Below, piece by piece: positions 33,950 through 43,148 of a stretch of 47,587 nucleotides of DNA. The notes beneath the pieces were generated by a model, which made no database searches, was not told where the DNA came from, and worked only from the letters and a program-made list of their open reading frames with translations. Position numbers and translations under genes: made by a program. Positions within the stretch are counted from its first letter, which is position 1, and each line of letters starts with the position of its first letter. Origin of the DNA: Pseudomonadota bacterium (lineage in GTDB: Bacteria > Pseudomonadota > Gammaproteobacteria > Steroidobacterales > Steroidobacteraceae). The stretch covers positions 1 to 47,587 of the forward strand of contig JAJZDX010000034.1 of NCBI GenBank assembly GCA_021805865.1. The letters run 5' to 3'.

Positions 33950-35598
33950 TACCTCGCCACCTCTCGCTTCTTGAGCTTGCGCACGTCGACGCATGCTGAA
34001 CTTCGCACGAGTCCCTGCGCAAGCTCTTTGAGCTGTGCCCGCTGGATCTTCTCCGTGGCCGTGAGCGGCAGGCACTCGCAGAATCCGATATAGCCCGGCG
34101 CTTTGAAGTACGCCAGCCTCTCAAGGCAAAACCCCACGATATCCTGTGCCAGTGCCGCGCCCGCGGCCTCATTCAGCCGCTCACGGGGCACGATGCATGC
34201 CATCACCTCATCGCCGCGGACTTCGTCCGGCACCGCTGCAACCCCGACGGCGGCGACACCGGGATGCTGCAGCAGAACACCTTCCACTTCCACCGCTGAG
34301 ATGTTTTCGCCGCTGCGGCGGATCACGTTCCTCTTCCGATCAACGAAATGCAAATCTCCATCGGCATCGAGTTGCACGATATCCCCGGTGTGGAAATAGC
34401 CGCCCGCCCAGGCCTGCTCGGTAGCCTGCGCGTCCTTCAGATACTTGTGAAAGAATCCATAACGCGGCGCATCGCCGGCGTGCCTCACGAGCAGCTCGCC
34501 CGGCTGCCCCGGCGAAACGTCCCGGCCCTGCTCGTCCACGACTCGGTACTCAATCTGCGGTCCGGGTCTGCCGAAGCAGGCGCTGCCGACCTTACGAGGC
34601 TCTCGGTTTGCGATGACGACCGCACCCGCCCCGGTCTCCGTCATTGCCCACGCCTCGATGAGAGGAAACCCGAACCGGCGTTCGAAGGCCGCGTGCAGAT
34701 GCGGGCTGACACCAGCACCGAATCCGAATCGGACGCCAATGTCGCGTTCACGCTCCGAAACCGGCGCACCGAGCAACATCGGCGGCATGACTCCAAGATA
34801 GTGAACGATCGTTGCTCCCGAGAGGCTCACGCTATCCCACCAGGTGCTCGGATGAAAGCGGTCGAGCTGAATGATGCATCCACCCGTGAGCAGCATCGCC
34901 ATGCTCGAGAAAGCCATAGCGTTCATGTGACTCAGCGGTAACGGCGTAATCAGGCGCTCGTGGCCAGGGCTGATCGCGCACCAGCCGTCAAGGTCGGCAT
35001 ACCATGCCCCCGCCTCCAGAAAATACTCATTCGTGAGCACGCATCCCTTTGGCCGTCCGGTCGTGCCCGAGGTATACAGCAACGCGCATTCGGCCGCGAC
35101 GTCCGGCCGCGTTGCCGAGGGCGCAGCGAAAGCGGCCTGCGGCAGATCCGCCAGATCAACTGACGCTACCGCCAGGGACCGTCCGGTCCCCTGGGCCGCA
35201 TAGCTGAGCTCGCGCTCACGGTCCGCGGGTACGACCGCCACGCAAATCTCAGAGTGCCCAACGAGGTACTCGAGTTCCGCCCTGCGCCACTCGGCGCTCA
35301 TCGGCACGACCGACACCCCCAGGGCATTCAGTGCCAGCCAATGAAAGAAGAACGCCGGGCGGTTCTCCAGCATGAGCCCCGCGCGATGTCCATGCCCATA
35401 CCCGGCCTGCCGGTACCGGCGGAGCAGCACTTGCACCTCGTGCGCCGCCTGCCGGTAGGACCAAGTGCGCGCCTCGATGGCGTAACTCTCCGCCACCTGG
35501 GGCAACACGCAAAGGAAACAGCCGTCCTCGTGCTGCTCAACGGTGCGGCGAAACGCCTCGAACACCGTCCCTGAAACGTGAAGTCGAGAGTGGCTCAT
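33949..35598 (-). CDS. AMP-dependent acyl-CoA ligase (CaiC/crotonobetaine-CoA ligase-like), copy 1
   Basis: A 549-residue ANL-superfamily enzyme. The P-loop is LLYTSGTTGRPKG, the adenine motif AWAMTETGAG, the hinge region GGYFHTGDIVQLDADGDLHF and RKRNVIRRSGENIS, and the C-terminal lysine lies in LTATEKIQRAQL. It activates a carboxylate to its CoA thioester using ATP. The sequence falls near carnitine/crotonobetaine ligases but the substrate is unclear. It lies 127 bp after the TonB receptor and is coupled to the thiolase-like gene. It shares the NEYFL, HYLGVMP and CIIQLDRF segments with the ligase at 43149-44819, indicating a paralogous pair. Confidence 0.92.
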   Translation of the reverse strand: MSHSRLHVSGTVFEAFRRTVEQHEDGCFLCVLPQVAESYAIEARTWSYRQAAHEVQVLLRRYRQAGYGHGHRAGLMLENRPAFFFHWLALNALGVSVVPMSAEWRRAELEYLVGHSEICVAVVPADRERELSYAAQGTGRSLAVASVDLADLPQAAFAAPSATRPDVAAECALLYTSGTTGRPKGCVLTNEYFLEAGAWYADLDGWCAISPGHERLITPLPLSHMNAMAFSSMAMLLTGGCIIQLDRFHPSTWWDSVSLSGATIVHYLGVMPPMLLGAPVSERERDIGVRFGFGAGVSPHLHAAFERRFGFPLIEAWAMTETGAGAVVIANREPRKVGSACFGRPGPQIEYRVVDEQGRDVSPGQPGELLVRHAGDAPRYGFFHKYLKDAQATEQAWAGGYFHTGDIVQLDADGDLHFVDRKRNVIRRSGENISAVEVEGVLLQHPGVAAVGVAAVPDEVRGDEVMACIVPRERLNEAAGAALAQDIVGFCLERLAYFKAPGYIGFCECLPLTATEKIQRAQLKELAQGLVRSSACVDVRKLKKREVAR

Positions 35599-35725
35599 TC
35601 ACCAAAGAAACCGCTGCGCCGAAGGAAATACCGCGACCGCCTGAGCACGGCTTGTCCACCCCGTCCAAGAAGAATCCATCGCCGGCCTCTGCCGTCTTCG
35701 CACTTCAAGGCGGGACTGATGACCC

Positions 35726-38221
35726 TCAATGTATCCCGTAAGTCACATCGATACCCGCGGTCAAGGGCCGGCTGACGATATATCGCTCGAACGCGCCGGT
35801 CTGCAGGGAAATCTGCGGCTGAGGATCCACCAGCACGATGTTATTCGCGACGTTGTCCACGAAAAATGCCGCGCTCCACCCGGCGCCGCCGCGCCGCTCA
35901 CCTCTGATTCCGAAGCGGATGTTCACCATGTTGTAGGCCGGCAGATGCACGAGAAGCTGCCCCATGGTCTGCAATGTGGCGGTCACTCCGAAGGGCAGAT
36001 CGGTCCTGGCGCCGGTGTAATCCTCCTCAAGCGAGGCAAACAGGGACCGCCCGCTCCCCAAATAGTGCTTCCATCCGAGGACCGCGGATCCAGAGACCTT
36101 CGGCGTGTCGGGAATCTGCGTGCCGGCGGGAAATCCGGAGTAGGTGCTGCCATGAACGAATTTCGCATCGATATAGCTGGCATTCAGCGACAGTTCAAAA
36201 CCCATGGGCAGCAAGGTCTTCATCTGACCCTCAATTCCCTTGATGCGCGCGTCGCCACCGTTGACCGTCAAGCCGTATCCTGCGAGGTTCGTGGCCACCT
36301 GTGGATGGTACCAGTCTTCCAAATAGCCATCGACGTTGACTATCAATCTGCGGCGGAAGAACGAAGACTTCTCGCCGAGCTCGTAGCTCCACAACGAATC
36401 GGATCCGAAGGTCGTCGGCGCTTTAATCAGTATGTTCGGATTGCACGTGCTCGATAGAAGCACCTTGGCCTGCAGTCCGCATTCGTTGGCGACATCGGAG
36501 GAATATATCGGGTTTGTGTTGCTGGCGGCGGCCACCGGAATCGGCCCCGTCAGCGTACTGACTCCACCGAGTCGAATCGCCTTGTCGACCCTAACGTACA
36601 CCATGTGGTTCCGGTCGATGTTGTACGTCAGCGTGACACTGGGAACGGTACCGCTGGCGGCGATCGAATTCGCCGCGTTGTACGGAACGTTAAAGCCCTC
36701 CGTTCCCAAGGGCGTAAACAGGCCGTATTCCGTGGAAGTTTCCGCCATGCTGTAATGATAGTGACGGAACCCGGCCGCCAGCGCGAAACGCGGCGAGAGC
36801 CGCCAGGACACGTGACCGTAAAACGCATTCTGCAGAAGGCTCTCCGGCACGGAATTGATCGAGAGTGCCGTACCGCCCAAGGTCGACGTAGCTTCCGGCG
36901 CCATCACGGAAGTGCTGACCCCGGAGAACTCGTCCTGATAGAAGTAGCCGACAACCCATTGAAATGGACCCGGCGCGGTGGAATCGAGGCGAAACTCCTC
37001 GGAGAGCTGCCGCGAATAGTCCTGCTCGAGCATGCCGGGACCTCTGACAGAATAGTTCGGTCCAACGCCTCCCTGGGCTGGCGCATACGCTGGAATGCCG
37101 ACTGCGGAATTGACCTGCTCCGTATCGTCCTGCTGGTCGAGAAAGTTTCGGTGCCAGAATCCAGTCGCGGAGGTCACGGAGAATGTCGGGAACTTGTACA
37201 CCATTTTCAGACTGCCGAAACTCAGACTGTCGGTCTGCGGCTCAGGGGCGTCATAAACCTCCCAGTGCGCCAGTACCGATGGCGTCCTCGGATGGGTCGG
37301 GTTGCCGTTTACGTCGACCGCCGGGGGGGCCCCCTGCCGGACCAGTTGGTACATCGCCATCGGCTCGATCGTGAGATGCCGAATCGGTTTCCAAAGGAAT
37401 TCGATGCGGGTCGAGTCGATTTGCGTCGTGTTCACACCCTGCAAATTCTCTTGCAGGGGAGCGGTATAAAAATTGCCGGGACGAGTCACGTTTGGAAAGG
37501 CGCCAGAATCGACGGCGACTGCGCCCTGCTGGATCACCCGACGCTGGATCCAGCCGCTGTCGTTGGTAAAGGACCCCACGATGCGCACGGCAGCGGTGTG
37601 ACCCAACGGAATGTTCACCATGCCGTTTTCCTGATGGTTCAGGCCACCACCCGAGGCCGTGCCGGAGAGCACCTCCTCCGTACTGGCGGCGAACGTATGA
37701 AGCACCGGGAGATTGGGGAGCACACGGATGGTTCCGCCCATGGAGCTCGAGCCGTAGAGCGTCCCCTGCGGCCCGCGCAGGACCTCGACCCGTCTGATGT
37801 CGTAAAGGCCGAGGTTCATCGCGTTTTTTCCGAGCTGAGAGCCAGTAGCCGTCGACAGCGGGATCTCGCCGAAGTAGACACCCACCATCGAGGAGTTACC
37901 GCCCTGGGAGTTCAATCCCCGGATCTCGTACTCCTCCTCCCCCGGACCACCCGTGTTGCGCACGGCAAGCCCGGGAACGGCTCGAACCAGACTGTTCAAA
38001 TCCACCAGGCCCCTAGAGGCGATTTGTGCGCTGGTAACCGCTGTGATGCTGATAGGGGTCGTCTGAACCGTGGTTCTCCGCCTTGTCGCCGTAACGATGA
38101 CCTCCGCGAGCTGATTCGACCGCGCGAAGCCGGCGCCCGGATCAGCCGCTTGCGCCGCTCTGCCACCCGCGACCCCTAGGACTGCCACCGTTGCCAATGC
38201 CAATTGATTTCTAAGTGTCAT
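35726..38221 (-). CDS. TonB-dependent outer-membrane receptor
   Basis: An 831-residue receptor. The ATG at 38221 follows GGGAG at 9 bp and opens a signal peptide of about 25 residues ending GRAAQAA. The TonB box AEVIVTATRRR, the plug (VLRGPQGTLYGSSSMGGTIR near 185-205) and a long beta-barrel follow. The last strand ends DVTYGIH rather than with the usual aromatic residue, though it retains the strand pattern. Upstream in-frame codons have no similarity. It heads the minus-strand series with the CoA ligase and thiolase-like genes and probably imports their substrate. Confidence 0.92.
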   Translation of the reverse strand: MTLRNQLALATVAVLGVAGGRAAQAADPGAGFARSNQLAEVIVTATRRRTTVQTTPISITAVTSAQIASRGLVDLNSLVRAVPGLAVRNTGGPGEEEYEIRGLNSQGGNSSMVGVYFGEIPLSTATGSQLGKNAMNLGLYDIRRVEVLRGPQGTLYGSSSMGGTIRVLPNLPVLHTFAASTEEVLSGTASGGGLNHQENGMVNIPLGHTAAVRIVGSFTNDSGWIQRRVIQQGAVAVDSGAFPNVTRPGNFYTAPLQENLQGVNTTQIDSTRIEFLWKPIRHLTIEPMAMYQLVRQGAPPAVDVNGNPTHPRTPSVLAHWEVYDAPEPQTDSLSFGSLKMVYKFPTFSVTSATGFWHRNFLDQQDDTEQVNSAVGIPAYAPAQGGVGPNYSVRGPGMLEQDYSRQLSEEFRLDSTAPGPFQWVVGYFYQDEFSGVSTSVMAPEATSTLGGTALSINSVPESLLQNAFYGHVSWRLSPRFALAAGFRHYHYSMAETSTEYGLFTPLGTEGFNVPYNAANSIAASGTVPSVTLTYNIDRNHMVYVRVDKAIRLGGVSTLTGPIPVAAASNTNPIYSSDVANECGLQAKVLLSSTCNPNILIKAPTTFGSDSLWSYELGEKSSFFRRRLIVNVDGYLEDWYHPQVATNLAGYGLTVNGGDARIKGIEGQMKTLLPMGFELSLNASYIDAKFVHGSTYSGFPAGTQIPDTPKVSGSAVLGWKHYLGSGRSLFASLEEDYTGARTDLPFGVTATLQTMGQLLVHLPAYNMVNIRFGIRGERRGGAGWSAAFFVDNVANNIVLVDPQPQISLQTGAFERYIVSRPLTAGIDVTYGIH

Positions 38222-38688
38222 AAACCAAAACTCCCAGTTCGCGGAGCGTGAATTTTCGCGTGCCTTCCCGGCCCTCGGGGCAGCCGGCCGGCTCGGCGTT
38301 TGAGCGGGGTCGTCGGATAAAGGCAAGCAAGTTCATTTTCCCGAGCCGAAATCTCGCGAAACTGGCGATCGGCATACCCGCATTTTGCCGAATGCCACCC
38401 CCGTCCGTGCTCCGTCGCCGCCACCTCGTTGAGGCGTGCCTCGGCCGTGAGATCAAGCCCTTCCTCGTCCACTGCGCAAAGCCGTGCGGAATGCGTGCGC
38501 AACCTCGCAGCGCGCATCTGCCTCACTGCGGCTGATGCGAGTGAATTCACTGAGTAAGACGGGAATCGCCGTGACGAGCGATCGACCCGTTGCATGAACA
38601 CCCCCGTGTATGCCCGCGGCTCTCTTTGGCACCTCGCAATAGGTTGCTCCGCTTGACGCAGAACATAGATTGCGTTTTCGGCCGTTTT
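38222..38688. other. Divergent intergenic region between TonB receptor and AraC-type regulator
   Basis: It contains the perfect 12-bp palindrome AGTGAATTCACT at 38540-38551, a possible operator. A weak plus promoter, TTGCTC (38644-38649)-16 bp-TAGATT, may serve the regulator. No gene is supported within it. Confidence 0.45.
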
Positions 38689-39825
38689 ATGTGCAAAATC
38701 GGCCAGGCGATCAAACCCCCTCACCCCGCAATGAAACGTCGTCATCCCGCCAAGGGCCAGCCGCCCGCCAACCAGCACTTCAACGCGTTGGACGCCGACC
38801 AGGCGACCGTTCGCGCGATGTTTCTCGTGCCCTTCGTGCAGGAGCTCGAGCGGTCGAACGTGGACGCGGACGCCTACCTGCGCAAGTTTGGCTTCTCCGT
38901 CGCCCTCCTCGCAAACCTCTACGAGCACGTCCCGCTGCGCCAGTACATCGCGCTGACGGAAGATTTATCTCAACGGCTCGAGAGGCCTTACCTTGGGCTC
39001 GAGCTCGGACAACAGTTCCGACTTGCGGATTTCGGGCCGTTCTATGCGCTTTTCACCCTCGCCCATGACCTCGGTGCGGCGCTCGAGCGTTACGCCCGAT
39101 TCCAGTGGGCGTGGCAGACCCATACCAGCCTCGAGGTCGTGCCCGGGCCGACCACGACCGTTTACAGGTATTGCATCCAGGACCCAAGCATCTGGCCCCG
39201 TACCCAGGACGCGGAATATGCGGTCGTATCCCTGTGTGCGATGATCCGCCAGCTGCTCGATCCGCATTGGAGGCCGGTCGAGGTGGAATTCGAGCACGAC
39301 GTCAGCGTGAGGCGGAATCGCCTGTCGCGTTATTTCGGCGCGCGCGCATCGGGCGGCGGAGTATCCAACGCGATCATCGTGACCAACCGCGATCTGCGCC
39401 AGCCGCTGCGCTGGCGCATGAGTCCGCACGACGCGACAACCCTTCCGGTACTCGAGCGCCACCTGCTCAACCTGCTGCACGAGGAAAGCGCGCCCAGCCG
39501 CTCATGCGCGGAAAGCACTGCGATACAGGTGGCGCGGCGATTGGGCCGCGCGCCGGTGACGATCGACGCCATCGCCAAGGACCTCAATCTGTCCGTCCGC
39601 ACCCTTCGCCGAAAGCTGGCTGCCGAGAACACCTCCTTCCGCTCCATCTTGCAGGGACAGCGGCTTAGCAGGCTTGAGGGCATCATGGCTTCCGGAGCGC
39701 GGCCGCTCGCGGCGCTGGCCTTCCGGCTCAACTACTCGGACCCGTCAGTCCTGTCGCGGGCGTTCAAAACCTGGACCGGTGAGACCCTCTCTCGAAGAAG
39801 ACGCAGGAACATCCGCAGCGCCTAA
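38689..39825 (+). CDS. AraC-family transcriptional regulator with N-terminal arabinose-binding-type domain
   Basis: A 378-residue regulator in this reading. The N-terminal part (FLVPFVQELERSNVDADAYL, LAHDLGAALERYARF) matches the PF12625-type ligand domain found in AraC proteins of aromatic and fatty acid catabolism. The C-terminal double helix-turn-helix includes TIDAIAKDLNLSVRTLRRKL and ALAFRLNYSDPSVLSRAFKTW. No strong ribosome site marks the start: ATG at 38731 is an alternative, and upstream starts are less likely. It is divergent from the TonB receptor operon, the expected place for its activator, and convergent with the aldehyde dehydrogenase gene. Confidence 0.9.
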   Translation: MCKIGQAIKPPHPAMKRRHPAKGQPPANQHFNALDADQATVRAMFLVPFVQELERSNVDADAYLRKFGFSVALLANLYEHVPLRQYIALTEDLSQRLERPYLGLELGQQFRLADFGPFYALFTLAHDLGAALERYARFQWAWQTHTSLEVVPGPTTTVYRYCIQDPSIWPRTQDAEYAVVSLCAMIRQLLDPHWRPVEVEFEHDVSVRRNRLSRYFGARASGGGVSNAIIVTNRDLRQPLRWRMSPHDATTLPVLERHLLNLLHEESAPSRSCAESTAIQVARRLGRAPVTIDAIAKDLNLSVRTLRRKLAAENTSFRSILQGQRLSRLEGIMASGARPLAALAFRLNYSDPSVLSRAFKTWTGETLSRRRRRNIRSA

Positions 39826-39853
39826 AGCGGCGCAAGCTGCGGTCCGCGCCCGG

Positions 39854-41374
39854 TCAGCGCGGCTCTCTCAGGGATGCGAGAACGGACTTCAGCGTGGTAT
39901 GGTGATTGATCGCCTCCCCTCCAAGTTCGTGGCCGATCCCAGACTGCTTGATGCCGCCAAAGGGCACGGCCAAATCCAGAACTCCGTGAGTGTTGATCCA
40001 GACCGTCCCGGCCTTGAATTGCCTGATGAACCAATGAGCGAGATCGAGATTTTGGGTCCAGACGCTTGCCCCCAGCCCGAAGGTCGTCTCGTTGGCACGC
40101 TCGATCACCTCTCCCAGCTCCCTGAATCGAGTCGCCGCCAACACCGGTCCAAAGATCTCCTCGCGCACACAATTCATCGACGGTCGCACGTCGGTCAGGA
40201 TCGTGGGCTGCACGTAGGCACCCGGTCCCGGCAGCTCATTGCCTCCAGCGACGACCCTCGCTCCATCGGCCACGCCTGAGCGGATGTACTCGAGGACACG
40301 CTGCTGCTGCGCCTTGGAGATGAGCGGCCCCATGTCCGTGTCCGGCGAGAGCGCCGGACCAAGTTTCAGATTGCGCGCAATCCGCGCAATCCCGTCGATC
40401 ACCTTCTCGTAAACGCTGTCGTGAACGAACAAGCGGGACCCGGCGCAACAGTTTTGTCCGTGATTGGCGAAAATGCCCATGGCGGTTCCCGGAATGGCGA
40501 TGTCAAGATCCGCATCACCCATTACGACCATTGGTGACTTGCCGCCAAGCTCGAGCGTAAATCGCTTCAGCTGCTGCGCCGCGGCAGCACCGATCGAGCG
40601 GCCGACCCCGGTGGAGCCCGTAAAGCTGATCTTCTCGACGCCGGGGTGCGCCACCAACGCGGCACCGGCCGTTTCTCCGTAACCGGTGACGACGTTCACG
40701 ACGCCTTCCGGAATGCCCGCCTCGGCCACCACTTGCGCGAAGCGCAACGCCGTCAAGGGTGTCTGCTCCGCCGGCTTCAGCACGATCGTACATCCGGCGG
40801 CCAAGGCGGGCGCCACCTTCCAAATCGCCTGCCCCAGAGGCACATTCCACGGTGTGATCGCGCCGACCACGCCCACGGGCTCGCGCACGGTCATCGCGAA
40901 GAATTTACCCCCGGGAAGGTAAGGGACCGAGGGATTCATCGTCTGCCCGTGGATTTTCGTCGCCCAGCCGGCCATGTACCGCAGATAGTCCACGGACAGA
41001 TCGACATCGAACGCCTTGGTCGCCACCAGCGTCCGACCGCTGTTCACGCTCTCGATCTGCGACACTTCCTCTGCAGCCGTCTCAAGGAGATCCGCAAGAC
41101 GGAGCAACATGCGCTCGCGCTGCGGCCCCGTCAACCGGGGCCAAGGCCCGGAATCGAAGGCCTTCCGGGCGGCCGTCACGGCACGGTCTATGTCAGCTTC
41201 ACCTCCCGCCGGGACTCGCGCCACCTGCTCACCGCTCGTCGGATCGATGACGGAAATCTCATCCTGCGCGACCGAATCGACGAATTCACCGCCGATGAAA
41301 AGCCGATGGCGAGCGGCGAGATAGCGCCGGCTGGACGCGCTCAAGCGGGATAAGTCATTGGCGAGCGAGTTCAT
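39854..41374 (-). CDS. NAD-dependent aldehyde dehydrogenase
   Basis: A 506-residue ALDH of the betaine/phenylacetaldehyde dehydrogenase type. PWNVPLGQ near 175, FTGSTGVG near 251, the base Glu276 in LELGGKSP and nucleophile Cys309 in GQNCCAGSR are intact. The ATG at 41374 follows GGAGAG; the open frame continues upstream into the aminotransferase 3' end but without similarity. It is 76 bp downstream of the class III aminotransferase. The pair could convert an amine to an aldehyde and then to an acid, which the CoA ligases could activate. Confidence 0.93.
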   Translation of the reverse strand: MNSLANDLSRLSASSRRYLAARHRLFIGGEFVDSVAQDEISVIDPTSGEQVARVPAGGEADIDRAVTAARKAFDSGPWPRLTGPQRERMLLRLADLLETAAEEVSQIESVNSGRTLVATKAFDVDLSVDYLRYMAGWATKIHGQTMNPSVPYLPGGKFFAMTVREPVGVVGAITPWNVPLGQAIWKVAPALAAGCTIVLKPAEQTPLTALRFAQVVAEAGIPEGVVNVVTGYGETAGAALVAHPGVEKISFTGSTGVGRSIGAAAAQQLKRFTLELGGKSPMVVMGDADLDIAIPGTAMGIFANHGQNCCAGSRLFVHDSVYEKVIDGIARIARNLKLGPALSPDTDMGPLISKAQQQRVLEYIRSGVADGARVVAGGNELPGPGAYVQPTILTDVRPSMNCVREEIFGPVLAATRFRELGEVIERANETTFGLGASVWTQNLDLAHWFIRQFKAGTVWINTHGVLDLAVPFGGIKQSGIGHELGGEAINHHTTLKSVLASLREPR

Positions 41375-41450
41375 CAGGGACTCTCCGGTTCTATTGCCTG
41401 TACCGTCCCCCGGCGGCCGCCCCGGCGTCTCAACCAGGGCATCCCCGGGC

Positions 41451-42866
41451 TCAATCACACCGCTTGTCCAGTTCGGTCAGCCCCTTGTCGAGGGCCCGGA
41501 CGCCGAGATCTATATCGGCCTTGGTGGCAATGAATGCCGTCGCGAGGCGAATGCTGTTCGGCAAGAATGCGCCCACCGCGACACCTTCCTCGAAAGCAAC
41601 GCGCCCAACCACTTGGCTGGCAGGCACCTGCTCGGTCTTTGCATAAATGGAATACCGGTCTACCGCGACGAACGGCTCGCGTGTTTCCTTGTTTTTCACC
41701 AACTCGACGGCCCACATAAGGCCGCGTCCTGAGACCAGCCCGACCGAAGGATGGCGATCCTGAAGCTCCTGGAGCCGGGTACCGAGGTACGCGCCGAGCT
41801 CTCGCACACGCTGGAGGATGTTCTCCTCCAGCATGGCTTGCAGATTTGCCGCGACCGCGGCCATCGCAAGCGGATGGGAGCCGAACGTGCTCATCGTCGA
41901 GAACCGCCAGCCATCGAAAAACGCTGTGACTTCCTTGGAGAGCACCACACCCGAGGCCGGCAATGCAGAGGAGACAATTCCTTTGGCGACCGACATGATA
42001 TCGGGCGTCACGTCGTAGACTTCGTAGCCGAACCATTCCCCGAGGCGCCCGAATCCGGTCATTACCTCATCGTCGAGCCACAAGATTCCCAGGCGCCGAG
42101 TCATCTCACGGATTTGCGGGAAGTACTCCTTCGGGGGGTGGATCATTCCGGCGCCCTGAGCAGGCTCGGTCAAGAACCCGGCGACCGTCTCGGCGCCGAT
42201 CACACGGATCAAGTGCTCCGTCGCCCGAACGCAGGCCAGAGTGCCTGTCCGGTCCTTGCAGTGAGGATAGGTATGGCCAATCGGGCAGCGATAGCATTGC
42301 GGCGCCGGGGCGTAGTGGAAATTGGGCGAAGGGGAGTCTGGAACGTCGCGAATGGTGGGCGGTCCATCGCCGGACGCGAGACTGGAGCGGTACCCCCGAA
42401 CGCCATTGGCGCCTGAGAGCGCATTGGTCCAACCGTGATAATCATGACTGCGCGTGACGATGTTACGGCGGCCGGTGAACAACTTCGCCATCAGGACCAT
42501 GTTTTCAACGGCTTCCGTACCCGTGGCAAGGAAGCGAATACGGCCCGCCCACCTTCCGACTCCCATGTCCTCCATGATCAGCTTCGCCGCCTGCGAGCGA
42601 TATTCCGTCGTCATACCCTCCCAGACGTAACCGAACTTGTCGAGTGCTTGCCGAATTGCCTGCTCGATCCGCGGATGGCGATGCCCCATATTGACGCACA
42701 CCAGCTGATTGGCGAAATCGAATATTCTTCGCCCGTCCGCCAGCGTGACGTAGCATCCCTGTGCATTCTCAACTGGCAGGCACCGATATTCGTCTTTTGT
42801 GGCAAGCACGTGGAAGACGTATTTTTCATCCCATTCGCGAATCTGATCCCAATTTACGGCTGACAT
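41451..42866 (-). CDS. Class III pyridoxal-phosphate aminotransferase
   Basis: A 471-residue omega-aminotransferase-type enzyme. Recognisable parts are DGRRIFDFANQLVCVNMGHRHP, the phosphate-cup GTEAVENMV, SHDYHGWT, the Asp of LWLDDEVMTGFGR that pairs with the PLP pyridine, and the PLP lysine in SVAKGIVSSALP. GGAG precedes the ATG. It probably moves an amino group from an omega-amine or beta-amino acid to a 2-oxoacid. It lies between a CoA ligase gene (282 bp upstream) and the aldehyde dehydrogenase, opposite an amino-acid-type permease, suggesting uptake and transamination of an amine. Confidence 0.93.
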   Translation of the reverse strand: MSAVNWDQIREWDEKYVFHVLATKDEYRCLPVENAQGCYVTLADGRRIFDFANQLVCVNMGHRHPRIEQAIRQALDKFGYVWEGMTTEYRSQAAKLIMEDMGVGRWAGRIRFLATGTEAVENMVLMAKLFTGRRNIVTRSHDYHGWTNALSGANGVRGYRSSLASGDGPPTIRDVPDSPSPNFHYAPAPQCYRCPIGHTYPHCKDRTGTLACVRATEHLIRVIGAETVAGFLTEPAQGAGMIHPPKEYFPQIREMTRRLGILWLDDEVMTGFGRLGEWFGYEVYDVTPDIMSVAKGIVSSALPASGVVLSKEVTAFFDGWRFSTMSTFGSHPLAMAAVAANLQAMLEENILQRVRELGAYLGTRLQELQDRHPSVGLVSGRGLMWAVELVKNKETREPFVAVDRYSIYAKTEQVPASQVVGRVAFEEGVAVGAFLPNSIRLATAFIATKADIDLGVRALDKGLTELDKRCD

Positions 42867-43148
42867 CGGTCATTCTCCAGAGCGGATCCCGCAGGTTGGC
42901 GCTGACCTCCTCCGGCGACACGGCTTGAGTCGTTGGCTTGCAGTCCACCGACCGCACTCGCGGGCCGGCTCCGAGGTCTGGGCAAATCCTCCCACCGAGA
43001 CCCGGATCCGCATATTGCAAAAGCGGCCACATGATTGGCACTTTCGGCCATGCCTGGCGATACTCGGTTTGCGGATGCAAGCCCGTGTAACATCTCGCGC
43101 AGACCATGCTTTCTCCGCCCGGCAGCGGAATCGGGAGTCAGACCAAAT

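Noticed and set aside
32726..34093. Plus-strand open frame of 455 codons
   Set aside because: It is antisense to the thiolase-like gene, with shadow composition.
36605..38179. Plus-strand open frame of 524 codons
   Set aside because: It is antisense to the TonB receptor and has the low-complexity Arg/Val/His composition of a shadow frame.
41374..41458. N-terminal extension of the second aldehyde dehydrogenase
   Set aside because: It overlaps the aminotransferase end, lacks similarity, and the ATG at 41374 has a good GGAGAG site.
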